Of a stretch of DNA of 64,000 bases, positions 1-7,728 are shown in pieces (the stretch's first letter is position 1; the number at the start of each line of letters is the position of its first letter). This DNA is from Lentzea albidocapillata subsp. violacea (GTDB taxonomy: Bacteria; Actinomycetota; Actinomycetes; Mycobacteriales; Pseudonocardiaceae). Under the pieces are notes generated by a model. That model worked only from the letters and a program-made list of their open reading frames with translations, was not told the DNA's origin and made no database searches. The stretch covers positions 248,001-312,000 of the forward strand of contig NZ_FNET01000002.1 in the NCBI RefSeq assembly GCF_900100275.1, given 5' to 3'. Position numbers and translations under genes: made by a program.

Positions 1-785
1 GCGAACAAAAGGTCCCCGTCGTGCACACCCACGACGAACCGGACCCCGAACGGGAGCGGGTCGAGCGGCTGGTCTGCCGGCACGCCGCGCGCGTCGTGGC
101 GACCAGCAACGACCAGGTGACCGGCCTCTGCCGGATGGGCGTGCCCCGCTCCCGGATCACGGTCGTGCCCGCCGGAGTGGACGACCGGGAGAGCACCGGT
201 ACCACCGAGCGCCGTCCCGGCCTGGTGAGTCTGCTCGGCATCGGCGAACTGCGGTCCGGCCATGGGTTCGACACCGTGGTCGCCGCGATGGCCGACGTGC
301 GCGACGCCCGGCTCGTCATCGCCGCGCCGGTCGAGACACTCGACCGCAGGACCAGCCAGGAGGCAAGGCGCCTGCGGCAGTTCGCGGTGCAATTCGGCGT
401 CGGGGACCGCGTGTCGGTGGTCGGAGCCGCCACGCGGGCCGACGTGATCGGGTTGCTCCGCTCGGCCGATCTCGTGGTGACCACACCGCGGCAGGACCCG
501 GCCGGGGTCTTCGCGCTGGAGGCGATGGCGCACGGCCTGCCGGTCGTCGCAGCGGCTGTGGGCGCGCTGGCGGACGCGGTCGTCGACGGCGTCACCGGCC
601 GGCTCGTGCCGCCGGGAGACGTGCCCGCGCTCGCGCTCACCCTGCGCGAACTGGTCGCGAACCCGGCCAGGCGGGAGGCCTTCGGCGTCGCGGGCGCCGA
701 TCGCGTACGAGCGCGGTACGGGTGGAACCGCGTCGTCAGCGACACGGTTCTCGTCTACCAGCGCGCGCAGTTCGTGCACGCGTGA
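1..785 (+). CDS. Glycosyltransferase family 4, C-terminal part (5' end outside window)
   Basis: The reading frame is open from base 3, so the gene begins upstream of the window; 260 residues are visible. The C-terminal half has a GT-B donor-binding fold: a segment GIGELRSGHGFD opening the second Rossmann domain, then FALEAMAHGLPVVAAAVGAL, which is the E-x7-E region that binds the nucleotide sugar, and DGVTGRLVPPGD, common in GT4 enzymes. By family it transfers a sugar from a nucleotide donor in the cytoplasm; donor and acceptor cannot be read. A GTG at 21 is an internal valine, not a credible start. The next 150 bases hold no gene. It resembles the GT4 protein at 16226-17419 in style but lies on the other strand and is not part of that locus. 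Confidence 0.8.
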   Translation, partial: EQKVPVVHTHDEPDPERERVERLVCRHAARVVATSNDQVTGLCRMGVPRSRITVVPAGVDDRESTGTTERRPGLVSLLGIGELRSGHGFDTVVAAMADVRDARLVIAAPVETLDRRTSQEARRLRQFAVQFGVGDRVSVVGAATRADVIGLLRSADLVVTTPRQDPAGVFALEAMAHGLPVVAAAVGALADAVVDGVTGRLVPPGDVPALALTLRELVANPARREAFGVAGADRVRARYGWNRVVSDTVLVYQRAQFVHA

Positions 786-943
786 CACTGTCGGGCGTAC
801 TCCGGTTCCCTGCTCGCAAAGCCGGGTAAGTGGTGACATGTACGCGGATGACCTTGTACGCCCGCGGTGGAACGCGCTTCACGTCATCACATGGCCGCCC
901 GAACCTTGGACATGTCCTGATCAGATGGCCAGGTGATCTCCGG

Positions 944-1384
944 TCAGCGGCGTCCGGCGGCCAGGACGACGAGGAACTGGCCGCCACCCGCCTCCACAGC
1001 GGCGGTCACCGGCAGACCCGGCACCAGCCGGGAGAACCGGTCCACCAGCCACTCCGCCACCTCCTGGGCGTCCTTTTTGGACGGACAGCGACCCACCATC
1101 TCGCGGCCCCCCTTGCGTTCCAGCCGCCCGGCGACGGTGATCAGCGGCGCGGGTTCGGCCACGTGCAGGTGGTCCGGCCAGGCGATGACGACCTTGACCG
1201 CGCCCTTGCGGCTGTTGCAGCCGCGGTGCGCGAGCCGCTCGGCGATCTTGGCCTTCCGGTCGGCCGTCCTGCTGTCGACGCTGGGCCCTCGCCCGTCGTT
1301 CACCGACATGTCCGGGTCGACCGGTTCGTCGCACACCCAGCACCGCCAGTTGTCGCGCTCGGCCACGTCATCGAGTTGACTCAC
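944..1384 (-). CDS. Small HNH-like zinc protein, 146 aa
   Basis: Near the N-terminus are CWVC and then HRGCNSRKG, a spacing reminiscent of treble-clef HNH nucleases (Cys-x2-Cys, later His-x2-Cys-Asn). No complete catalytic HNH triad is obvious, so nuclease activity is inference; it may be only a zinc-binding DNA-associated protein. The C-terminal half is an alpha/beta segment with no motif I know. The start is GTG at 1384. A TAGTTT hexamer lies about 7 bases upstream and there is no good ribosome site, so the message could be leaderless. The gene is alone; its upstream neighbour on the same strand is a decayed reductase fragment. Confidence 0.55.
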   Translation of the reverse strand: MSQLDDVAERDNWRCWVCDEPVDPDMSVNDGRGPSVDSRTADRKAKIAERLAHRGCNSRKGAVKVVIAWPDHLHVAEPAPLITVAGRLERKGGREMVGRCPSKKDAQEVAEWLVDRFSRLVPGLPVTAAVEAGGGQFLVVLAAGRR

Positions 1385-1418
1385 CTGCGCAAACTAGCCC
1401 ACCCGGCGGGCCGCCGCT

Positions 1419-1783
1419 TCATCGCGACCCACCGCGGGCCGCAGCTCGTTTCGCGGCGGCGGGAAAGTCGTCGCTGCCGAACAGCCTCACGGTGACGTTG
1501 GCGAACAGCAAGGGCCAGAACGGCAGTTCCGTGCGGTCGGCCCTGGTGCCGCAGGCGGCGATGATCCCGTCGTTCGCCACGACGGCGGCGTCCAGGTCCG
1601 CGTTGCCGGACAACGACACCTCGATGATCCGGTGCACTCCGTCCGGCGCGTTCGCGCGGATCTCGTCGGCAGCGCCGGGGTTGTCGAGCGCCACCGCGTG
1701 TGCGACGACCGCGGGGTCCGCCAGGTCGAGGTCGCTGCTCCTGGTCACCCGACGTTGCCCGCACCGATGACCGCGACATGCAT
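1419..1783 (-). pseudogene. Remnant: Rossmann start fused to a zinc-type quinone reductase fragment
   Basis: An ATG at 1783 opens MHVAVIGAGNVG, the first strand and glycine loop of an NAD(P)-binding protein, and stops after 12 codons at 1745. From 1748 another frame reads about 109 residues matching the middle to C-terminal part of zinc-dependent NADPH:quinone reductases (DGVHRIIEV, LPFWPLLFANVTVRL, GSDDFPAAAKR). It ends early in ARGGSR, well short of the 320 residues usual for the family. So two unrelated gene ends appear joined by deletion. The start faces the MarR gene at 1861 across a 77-base gap, the usual place for a MarR target gene. I infer that the original target has been lost. Confidence 0.65.
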
Positions 1784-1805
1784 GACAGCCTCAATTAGTT
1801 CACAT

Positions 1806-1840
1806 TTGAACCTTCTACTCACTAGAAGCGAATAGTTCAA
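1806..1840. promoter_or_regulatory. Probable MarR operator in the divergent gap
   Basis: The gap between the decayed gene and the MarR gene is AT-rich against its surroundings. It contains a perfect inverted repeat TTCTA-n5-TAGAA (1813-1827) and outer arms TTGAAC (1806-1811) and GTTCAA (1835-1840). The two repeats have slightly different centres. MarR proteins commonly bind such palindromes in their own divergent promoter. Binding is inference. Confidence 0.45.
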
Positions 1841-1860
1841 GCGTCAAGTAAATTGGGGAG

Positions 1861-2361
1861 GTGACCCCGGACTCGGAGGACCCGCGCTGGCTGACGGCGG
1901 AGCAGCGGCTGGCCTGGCTCGACATGGTGCGCGTGCTGACGCGGCTGCCCGCGACCCTCGACGCCCAGCTGGAGCGGGACGCCGGCCTGTCCTTCTTCGA
2001 GTACCACGTGCTGTCGATGCTCTCCGAGGTTCCCAGCCACACTCTGCGCCTGAGCCGGCTCGCGCAGCTCACCAGTTCCTCGCTGTCGCGCCTGTCGAAC
2101 GTCGTGAAGCGCCTCGAAGGCCGTGGCCTGCTGCGCCGAGAGCCCGATCCCGACGACGGCCGGGCCAGCCGCGCGGTCCTCACCGCCGCGGGCACGGACG
2201 CCGTCGAGCGAGCCGCGCCGGGTCACGTCACCGCGGTCCGCGAGCTGGTCGTGGACCCGTTGGACCCCGCACAGCTGAGCCAGCTGCACGCCGCCCACGA
2301 ACGCATCCTCGGCCGGCTCGACCCCGCTTCCTCCAGCCGGCCGGAGTGGCTGGAGACCTGA
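1861..2361 (+). CDS. MarR family transcriptional regulator, 166 aa
   Basis: This is a winged-helix repressor of the MarR family. SFFEYHVLSML begins the core, LSRLAQLTSSSLSRLSNVVK is the helix-turn-helix around residues 65-85, and RREPDPDDGRASRAVLT is the wing with the D-x-R-D-R-R-like turn typical of the family. GTG at 1861 is the only start that keeps the N-terminal WLTAEQRLAWL helix usual in this subgroup. The purine run GGGGAG touches the start codon, too close for a normal ribosome site, so a leaderless message is possible. It probably controlled the gene now broken at 1419-1783, and itself, through the palindromes between them. Confidence 0.85.
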   Translation: MTPDSEDPRWLTAEQRLAWLDMVRVLTRLPATLDAQLERDAGLSFFEYHVLSMLSEVPSHTLRLSRLAQLTSSSLSRLSNVVKRLEGRGLLRREPDPDDGRASRAVLTAAGTDAVERAAPGHVTAVRELVVDPLDPAQLSQLHAAHERILGRLDPASSSRPEWLET

Positions 2362-2369
2362 CCCGCGGT

Positions 2370-3260
2370 TCAGGTCGTCCTTTCCTGCCAACGGATCAGC
2401 AGTCCGAGTGCCCTCGCGACGACCGGCGAGTCGTCGTCGGCCCGCACGGCGGCCACGAGATCGATACCCTGGTTCCCTGCCAGCGGACGGTAGGTCGTGC
2501 CGGGCACGCCGAGCTCTGCCACGGGTTCCGGGACCACTGCCACGCCGAGTCCCGCGGCCACGAAGGTGACGAGGGTCGAGGTTTCCGCGACCTCGTGGCG
2601 GATCCGGGGCTCGAACCCCGCCGAGCGGCACAGCTCCGTGACGATCCCGTGCATGACGGAACGGCCGCGTGACGCGTGCACGATCAGGTCTTCCTCGCGC
2701 AGGTCCTCGATCTTCAGCCGCTTTCGCCGCGCGAGCCGGTGGTCCTCGGGCAGCGCCACGATGAGCCGGTCACGGCGCACCGCGCTCACCCGTACCGCCG
2801 GGTCCTCGACCGGCGGGCGCAGCAGGGCGAGGTCGATGCGGCGGGCGAGCAGGGACTCGAGCTGGTCCGGCGCCAGCATCTCGCCCCGGAACACGAAGTC
2901 GACCGCCGGCAACTCCTCCCGCAGGGCCCGGGCGAACGCGGGCAGCAGGCTGTAGGTGGCCGAGCCGACGCACCCCACGACCAGGCGGCCCTGCAGTCCG
3001 TCGGCCACTCGCCGTGCCTCCGCGGCAGCGTCGTCGACGGCGGCCAGCACGGCACGGGCGCGTTCGAGGTAGACCACCCCGGCGTCGGTCAGGTCGACCT
3101 TGCGGGTGGTGCGGTGCAGCAACGTCACCCCGAGCTCGGCCTCCAGCTGCTGGATCTGCTGGGAGAGCGGCGGTTGCGCCATGCGCAGGCGCGCGGCGGC
3201 GCGGCCGAAGTGCCGTTCCTCGGCGACCGCGACGAAGTAGCGCAGGTGACGAAGTTCCAC
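2370..3260 (-). CDS. LysR family transcriptional regulator, 296 aa
   Basis: MELRHLRYFVAVAEERHFGR opens a standard LysR winged helix-turn-helix (residues 1-60; LSQQIQQLEAELGVTLLHRT is the recognition region). An effector-binding domain of the usual size follows. Length and start are normal for the family. It is divergent from the thiolase gene at 3339 with a 78-base gap, the classic arrangement for a LysR activator of the adjacent catabolic genes. I infer that it controls the thiolase and perhaps the CoA transferase genes, with a pathway intermediate as effector. The 3' end lies 8 bases from the convergent MarR gene. Confidence 0.9.
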   Translation of the reverse strand: MELRHLRYFVAVAEERHFGRAAARLRMAQPPLSQQIQQLEAELGVTLLHRTTRKVDLTDAGVVYLERARAVLAAVDDAAAEARRVADGLQGRLVVGCVGSATYSLLPAFARALREELPAVDFVFRGEMLAPDQLESLLARRIDLALLRPPVEDPAVRVSAVRRDRLIVALPEDHRLARRKRLKIEDLREEDLIVHASRGRSVMHGIVTELCRSAGFEPRIRHEVAETSTLVTFVAAGLGVAVVPEPVAELGVPGTTYRPLAGNQGIDLVAAVRADDDSPVVARALGLLIRWQERTT

Positions 3261-3266
3261 CGATTG

Positions 3267-3315
3267 ATACTCCCAGAGTCTCAGCGATCACCAAATGAGT
3301 ATTTCTGTATATAAC
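3267..3315. promoter_or_regulatory. Divergent LysR/thiolase promoter region
   Basis: Inverted half-sites ATACTC (3267-3272) and GAGTAT (3297-3302) flank the centre of the gap, in keeping with T-n-A type LysR boxes although widely spaced. TATATAAC at 3308-3315 is a good -10 candidate for the thiolase, placing its start of transcription about 18 bases before the ATG at 3339. Function is inferred from position. Confidence 0.4.
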
Positions 3316-3338
3316 CGGCCGGCACTAGCGTCGACGGC

Positions 3339-4553
3339 ATGACCGACGTCGTGATCTGCGAACCCCTCCGGACCCCGGTCGGACGGTTCGGCGGGGCTCT
3401 CGCACCCCTGAGCGCCACCGACCTCGCCACCGCCGTGCTCACGGAGCTGGTGCGGCGCACGGGCCTGCGGGAAGGCGATGTCGACGACGTAGTGCTCGGG
3501 CAGAGCTACCCGAACGGCGAGTCGCCGTCGATCGGCCGGATCGCGGCACTGGACGCGGGCCTCGGCACCGGCGTTCCCGGCCTCCAGATCGACCGGCGCT
3601 GCGGGTCCGGGCTGCAGGCCGTGCTCTACGCGGCGGGCCAGGTCGCGACCGGCGCGGCGAACGTCGTCGTGGCGGGTGGCGCGGAGTCGATGTCGCAGGT
3701 CGAGCACTACGCGCTGGGACTGCGCACCGGTGTCCGCAGCGGTGGCGTCCAGCTAGTCGACCGCCTGGACCGGGCCAGGGAGACGGCCGGTGGCCGGTTC
3801 CACCCGGTGCCGGGCGGCATGCTCGAGACCGCGGAGAACCTCCGCCGCGAGTACGGCATCTCGCGCGCCGAGCAGGACGAGTACGCGGTGCGGTCGCAGC
3901 AGCGCTGGGGTGCCGCCGACGAGGCGGGGCGGTTCGCCGGCGAGCTCGTGCCGGTGACCGTGCCCGGCCGCCGCGGCAAGCCTAATCTCGTCGTCGGCCG
4001 CGACGAGCACGCCCGACCGGACACGACGCTCGCCGACCTCGCCGCGTTGCGACCGGTGCGGCTGAAGCTCGACCCGGAGTCCACGGTCACCGCAGGCAAC
4101 GCGAGCGGCCAGAACGACGGTGCCGCGCTGTGCGTGGTCACCACCCGCGCCGAAGCCGAGAAGCGCGGCCTGCGCCCCGTGCTCGCGCTCCGGTCCTGGG
4201 CCGTCGCCGGCGTGGGGCCGGAGGTCATGGGCATCGGGCCCGTCCCGGCCACGGCCGCCGCGCTCGGCCGGGCGGGACTCACCCTCGACGACATGGACGT
4301 GATCGAGCTCAACGAGGCGTTCGCCGCCCAGGTGCTCGCCTGCCTGCGCGAGTGGAAGCTCGACGCGGAGGACGAGCGGCTCAACCCCAACGGTTCCGGC
4401 ATCTCGCTCGGGCACCCCGTCGGCGCGACCGGGGCACGGATCCTGGCGACGCTCGCGCACGAGATGGGCCGCCGCGGCAGCCGCTACGGCCTGGAGACGA
4501 TGTGCATCGGCGGCGGCCAGGGGCTCGCCGCGGTCTTCGAGGCGGTGCGCTGA
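3339..4553 (+). CDS. pcaF: Thiolase (3-oxoadipyl-CoA / acetyl-CoA acyltransferase type), 404 aa
   Basis: A full-length type II thiolase. The nucleophile is Cys88 in IDRRCGSGLQAV; GHPVGATG carries the catalytic His359, and Cys389 lies in CIGGGQG. NEAFAAQVLA is the usual third loop. The enzyme cleaves a 3-oxoacyl-CoA with CoA to acetyl-CoA and a shortened acyl-CoA. The two-subunit CoA transferase follows on the same strand, so degradation of 3-oxoadipate (giving succinyl-CoA and acetyl-CoA) is the most economical reading. A plain acetoacetyl-CoA thiolase cannot be excluded, so treat the symbol as provisional. The repeat array at 4594-4764 lies between this gene and the transferase genes, which suggests that it was inserted into or expanded within an operon. 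Confidence 0.85.
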   Translation: MTDVVICEPLRTPVGRFGGALAPLSATDLATAVLTELVRRTGLREGDVDDVVLGQSYPNGESPSIGRIAALDAGLGTGVPGLQIDRRCGSGLQAVLYAAGQVATGAANVVVAGGAESMSQVEHYALGLRTGVRSGGVQLVDRLDRARETAGGRFHPVPGGMLETAENLRREYGISRAEQDEYAVRSQQRWGAADEAGRFAGELVPVTVPGRRGKPNLVVGRDEHARPDTTLADLAALRPVRLKLDPESTVTAGNASGQNDGAALCVVTTRAEAEKRGLRPVLALRSWAVAGVGPEVMGIGPVPATAAALGRAGLTLDDMDVIELNEAFAAQVLACLREWKLDAEDERLNPNGSGISLGHPVGATGARILATLAHEMGRRGSRYGLETMCIGGGQGLAAVFEAVR

Positions 4554-4593
4554 TGAGCGTCGCCGCGGTGCACTACGCACGGTGGCCGATCCG

Positions 4594-4764
4594 CCGTGTC
4601 ACCGCTGCCGTGTCACTGCTGCCGTGTCACCGCTGCCGTGTCACCGCCGCCATGTCACCGCCGCCATGTCACCGCCGCCATCTCACCGCGGTCCGTACCA
4701 CCGCAGCCATGTCACCGCAGCCATGTCACCGCGGTCCGTACCACGCGGTCGTGCCACCGCTCCC
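4594..4764. repeat. Tandem array of a 14-bp unit, about 12 copies
   Basis: The unit is CCGTGTCACCGCTG, or CCATGTCACCGCCG in later copies. Copies 1-7 run without gaps from 4594 to 4691. A degenerate copy follows at 4692-4706, two good copies at 4707-4734, and two decayed copies to about 4764. Sequence drift is directional: GTG-type units come first, ATG-type units later. Units are not a multiple of three, and although frames stay open by composition I see no real protein. The array occupies the 354-base gap between thiolase and CoA transferase genes. It could be an iteron-like protein-binding array or a simple expanded minisatellite. Confidence 0.9.
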
Positions 4765-4814
4765 CGCGCGATTCCTCCTGACGCAACGCGCGATCCCCGG
4801 ATTTGGTTCCCGCT

Positions 4815-4876
4815 CTATCCACAGCCTATCCAAGTCCGGGTAACCACAGGTCAGCACCTACGCAGCCTGTGGACAA
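4815..4876. promoter_or_regulatory. DnaA-box-like cluster beside the tandem repeat
   Basis: TGTGGACAA at 4868-4876 is the reverse complement of TTGTCCACA, an exact match to the actinobacterial DnaA box. CTATCCACA at 4815-4823 differs from TTATCCACA at one base, and GTAACCACA at 4840-4848 at two. Three such words within 62 bases next to an iteron-like array are suggestive. Related words (CCACAGTGGA) are common elsewhere in this window, so chance clustering is possible. Confidence 0.35.
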
Positions 4877-4907
4877 CTCGCGATCATGTCACGAAAGAGA
4901 GCCACTC

Positions 4908-5684
4908 ATGAGCCTGGACAAGGTGGTCAGCGGACCGGCCGAAGCCGTGGCGGGCGTCCGGTCCGGCGCGAGTGTCGCGGTCGGCGGCTTCGGGCTCGCG
5001 GGCATCCCGTGGTTCCTTATCGAGGCGTTGCTGGAGCAGGGTGCGGACGACCTCACGATCGTGTCCAACAACTGCGGCGTCGACGGCGCCGGGCTGGGGC
5101 TGTTGCTCGAACACCGTCGCATCAGCCGGGTCGTCGCGTCCTATGTCGGGGAGAACAAGGAGTTCGCCCGGCAGTACCTGGCCGGCGAGCTTACCGTGGA
5201 GCTCACTCCACAAGGGACACTCGCCGAACGGCTCCGCGCCGGAGGTTCCGGAGTCGGCGCCTTCTACACGCCCACCGGCGTCGGCACGCTGGTGTCCGAG
5301 GGCGGGCTGCCGTGGCGGTACCACCCGGACGGGACCGTCGCGCTCGCCTCGCCGCCCAAGGAGGTGCGCACGTTCCACGGCAAGGAGATGGTGCTGGAGG
5401 AGTCGATCGTCACCGACGTGGCCCTTGTGCGCGCCGCCGTCGTCGACCGGGCGGGGAACTGCGTCTTCCACGCCGCCGCACGCAACTTCAACCCCGCCGC
5501 CGCGATGGCCGGCCGGTTCACGGTTGTCGAGGCCGAACGTGTCGTCGAGGTCGGCGAGATCGACCCCGACCATGTGCACCTGCCTGGTGTCTTTGTGCAG
5601 AGCGTTGTCGCGCTTACCCCGGAGCAGGCTGGCCGCAAGGACATCGAGAAGCGCACCACCCGCGCCCGGCAGGAGGAGAACTGA
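4908..5684 (+). CDS. pcaI: 3-oxoacid CoA-transferase subunit A, 258 aa
   Basis: This is the alpha subunit of a class I CoA transferase. The N-terminal glycine-rich stretch [16 protein letters not shown] and the segment [15 protein letters not shown] are typical. ATG at 4908 follows the purine-rich GAAAGAGAG; the long open stretch upstream to 4803 is only repeat-region sequence. Together with subunit B (next gene, one base between stop and start) it moves CoA from succinyl-CoA to a 3-oxoacid. Substrate is inferred from the linked thiolase: 3-oxoadipate is likely, acetoacetate possible. Confidence 0.85.
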   Translation: MSLDKVVSGPAEAVAGVRSGASVAVGGFGLAGIPWFLIEALLEQGADDLTIVSNNCGVDGAGLGLLLEHRRISRVVASYVGENKEFARQYLAGELTVELTPQGTLAERLRAGGSGVGAFYTPTGVGTLVSEGGLPWRYHPDGTVALASPPKEVRTFHGKEMVLEESIVTDVALVRAAVVDRAGNCVFHAAARNFNPAAAMAGRFTVVEAERVVEVGEIDPDHVHLPGVFVQSVVALTPEQAGRKDIEKRTTRARQEEN

Positions 5685-5685
5685 C

Positions 5686-6333
5686 ATGGCCTGGACCCGC
5701 GACCAGATGGCCGCCCGCGCCGCGCTCGAACTACGTGACGGCGAGAACGTCAACCTCGGCATCGGCCTGCCCACGCTCATCCCCGGCCACCTGCCGGCGG
5801 GCTCCACGGTGACGTTGCACGCGGAGAACGGCATCCTTGGCGTCGGCCCGTTCCCCTACGACGACGAGGTCGACCCCGACCTCATCAACGCCGGCAAGCA
5901 GACCGTCAGCGTGCTGCCGGGAGCGTCGTTCTTCGACTCCCCCACCAGCTTCGCCATGATCCGCGGCGGCCACATCGACACCGCGGTGCTCGGCGGCATG
6001 CAGGTCTCCGCGCACGGCGACCTCGCCAACTGGATGGTGCCCGGAGCGATGGTCAAGGGCATGGGCGGCGCGATGGACCTCGTCAGCGGTGCCCGCCGGG
6101 TCATCGTGCTGATGGAGCACAACGCCCGCAACGGTGACCCTAAGCTGGTCGGCACGTGCACCCTGCCGCTGACCGGACGCGGGGTCGTCTCCCGCGTCAT
6201 CACCGACCTGGCCGTGCTCGACGTCGCCGACGGCGCCTTCCGCCTCGTCGAACTCGCACCCGGCAGCACGGTCGAGCGCGTGGTGGCGAGCACGGGAGCA
6301 CCGGTGCTGGCCGGAGAACTCAGTGTCGGCTGA
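5686..6333 (+). CDS. pcaJ: 3-oxoacid CoA-transferase subunit B, 215 aa
   Basis: Beta subunit of the class I CoA transferase. Glu47 in ENGILGVGP is the catalytic glutamate that forms the CoA thioester intermediate. VNLGIGLPT and [11 protein letters not shown] are family signatures, and the length is normal. It follows subunit A by one base with an AGGAGGAG ribosome site inside the end of that gene, so the two are translated together. Substrate uncertainty is the same as for subunit A. Confidence 0.87.
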   Translation: MAWTRDQMAARAALELRDGENVNLGIGLPTLIPGHLPAGSTVTLHAENGILGVGPFPYDDEVDPDLINAGKQTVSVLPGASFFDSPTSFAMIRGGHIDTAVLGGMQVSAHGDLANWMVPGAMVKGMGGAMDLVSGARRVIVLMEHNARNGDPKLVGTCTLPLTGRGVVSRVITDLAVLDVADGAFRLVELAPGSTVERVVASTGAPVLAGELSVG

Positions 6334-6395
6334 CACCGGGTAGCGTTACGCCGGCACCGGCGACATCGCGTAGAAGCCGTTGGCGCTCAACATGT

Positions 6396-6563
6396 TCAGG
6401 AGCAGATGCATCCTCGCGTCAGCGCGGAGGCCGTGGTCGCGGTGCAGTACCGCGAGCCCAGCGGGTCGTGTTCGCGCCACAGGTGAGGACACACCACGCA
6501 GGTCGCATCGTTGCCGGGGGCGCTCACATCGTCGTCGAGGGCGGTGGTTCCTGAATCAGGCAT
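6396..6563 (-). CDS. Small cysteine-rich protein, 55 aa
   Basis: ATG at 6563 begins a 55-residue frame whose second half has TCVVCPHLW, RYCTAT and a terminal RGCICS. The five cysteines (Cys-x2-Cys, Cys, Cys-x-Cys) suggest a zinc ribbon or metal site. Similar short C-terminal CPH...RGCIC proteins are, to my recollection, common in actinobacteria but have no known role. Codon use fits a real gene. It lies downstream of the transglutaminase gene on the same strand, 143 bases away, and may be the last member of that group. Confidence 0.6.
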   Translation of the reverse strand: MPDSGTTALDDDVSAPGNDATCVVCPHLWREHDPLGSRYCTATTASALTRGCICS

Positions 6564-6706
6564 GCGGTTACTCCGATGATCGGCGCTGGAACGGAAGAAC
6601 GGGTTCGTCAGCGCGTACGCCTGGCCGGGGAGCCGAGTTCGTCTCGGCGCTGCTGCACGACGTGCCCTCGGTGGCCCCACCGTACTCCGCCACGGGCAGA
6701 GCCTGC

Positions 6707-7576
6707 TCAGCGCCACGTCGGCGCCAGATCCTCGTCCGCCTGCACGACCATGGACTCCAGCCGCGGGCCGCCGAACGTGGTGACCATGGCGACGTCGGCC
6801 GCGTCCCGGCCCCGGCCGATGACGACGCGGCCCTTGCGGGGCTCGTTGTTGCGTGGGTCGAAGGTCCACCAGCGGTCGCCCAGCCAGACCTCCATCCACG
6901 CCGCGAAGTCCATCGCCGCGTCGCCGGGCGGCACGTCCAGGTCCGGCAGGTAGCCGAAGACGTACCGGGCGGGGATGTTGAGCGCGCGGCAGAACGAGAT
7001 CGCCAGGTGCGTGAAGTCGCGGCACACACCGAAACCGGCCGCGTTGACGTCGGCCGCGGTGGACAACGCGGTGGAGGTGCCGTAGCCGAAGCTCAGCGAC
7101 TCGTGGACGTGCCGGCAGATCTCCCGCACCCGGCCGTAGCCCGGCGGATGGGCACCGAACCGCGACCAGGCCTCGTCACCGAGCACGTCGGACACGCAGT
7201 ACCGGCTCGGCAGCGTGTACATCAGCACGTCGTCCGGCAGACCGTCGGGCAGCGTCTCCGGCACGGTCTCGTCCACGTCCTCCGTCCTGTCCGGCACGTC
7301 CACCCACGCGTTGTAGTGCACTGTGGACAGACCGGGGGGAAGCACGACGCGGGTGTTGCGGTTGCCGTACAGGTCGAGGTGGTGCCGCATCGGGACGTCC
7401 GGCTGCACGTCCATGTGTTCCTGGCTCACCCGCACGTCCGCGCTCCACAGCGGCCGCACGAGGAACACCGCGGGCGTGGGCACCTCTGCGCGGTAGGTGA
7501 ACGCGCAACCGACGCGGAGCAGTCGAGTGCCCCACGTCAGCTGTGCCACGCCGGTACCGTAGTGGCGCGAGTTCAA
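6707..7576 (-). CDS. Transglutaminase-like family protein, 289 aa
   Basis: The protein has an N-terminal beta-rich domain (residues 20-130) and a transglutaminase-like core. GFGVCRDFTHLA contains the nucleophile Cys185, and RWWTFDPRNN supplies Asp240. The position where classical members have His-Ala-Trp reads FAAWMEVWL, so the usual catalytic histidine appears absent. Related bacterial proteins I recall also vary there, so a cysteine protease-like or inactive role is open. No signal peptide is seen. The TTG at 7576 overlaps the stop of the preceding 51-residue gene; GTG at 7552 is an alternative start. It is the third gene of a tight group of four. Confidence 0.75.
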   Translation of the reverse strand: MNSRHYGTGVAQLTWGTRLLRVGCAFTYRAEVPTPAVFLVRPLWSADVRVSQEHMDVQPDVPMRHHLDLYGNRNTRVVLPPGLSTVHYNAWVDVPDRTEDVDETVPETLPDGLPDDVLMYTLPSRYCVSDVLGDEAWSRFGAHPPGYGRVREICRHVHESLSFGYGTSTALSTAADVNAAGFGVCRDFTHLAISFCRALNIPARYVFGYLPDLDVPPGDAAMDFAAWMEVWLGDRWWTFDPRNNEPRKGRVVIGRGRDAADVAMVTTFGGPRLESMVVQADEDLAPTWR

Positions 7577-7728
7577 CGCACCCGCTCCGGTATGTGGTCC
7601 AGCGCGCGCAACACGTGCACCGCGAGATCCTGTGCCACCTTGCCGTCGAGCTGGGCCTGATCGGTCAGCACGTCCTGCACCATCTTGAGCCTGCGCTCAT
7701 ACGCGGACGTGTAGGTCTGTGTGGTCAT
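7573..7728 (-). CDS. Small conserved actinobacterial protein, 51 aa
   Basis: ATG at 7728 overlaps the stop of the DUF5994 gene (ATGA). The product begins MTTQTYTSAYERRLKMVQ and ends LRALDHIPERVR. It is mostly helical and charged, without Cys or membrane segments. It resembles a family of small actinobacterial proteins with SPYE-R-L at the start and LDHIPE-VR at the end (DUF6307, from memory). No function is known. Start-stop overlaps on both sides show it is translated as part of this operon. Confidence 0.6.
   Translation of the reverse strand: MTTQTYTSAYERRLKMVQDVLTDQAQLDGKVAQDLAVHVLRALDHIPERVR

Noticed and set aside
2595-2635. T-arm-like GGGGCTCGAACCCC, suggesting a tRNA
   Set aside because: It lies inside the LysR coding region, no acceptor stem or anticodon arm can be drawn around it, and the protein frame is intact.
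4594-4764. Possible CRISPR array
   Set aside because: The 14-bp units are contiguous with no unique spacers, and no cas gene is near.
4815-4876. Chromosomal replication origin
   Set aside because: Only three box-like words, no dnaA/dnaN genes and no AT-rich unwinding element. Catabolic genes flank it.
4594-4911. His/Thr-rich open frames across the tandem repeat
   Set aside because: All three frames stay open because of the repeat composition; none has a ribosome site or a domain.
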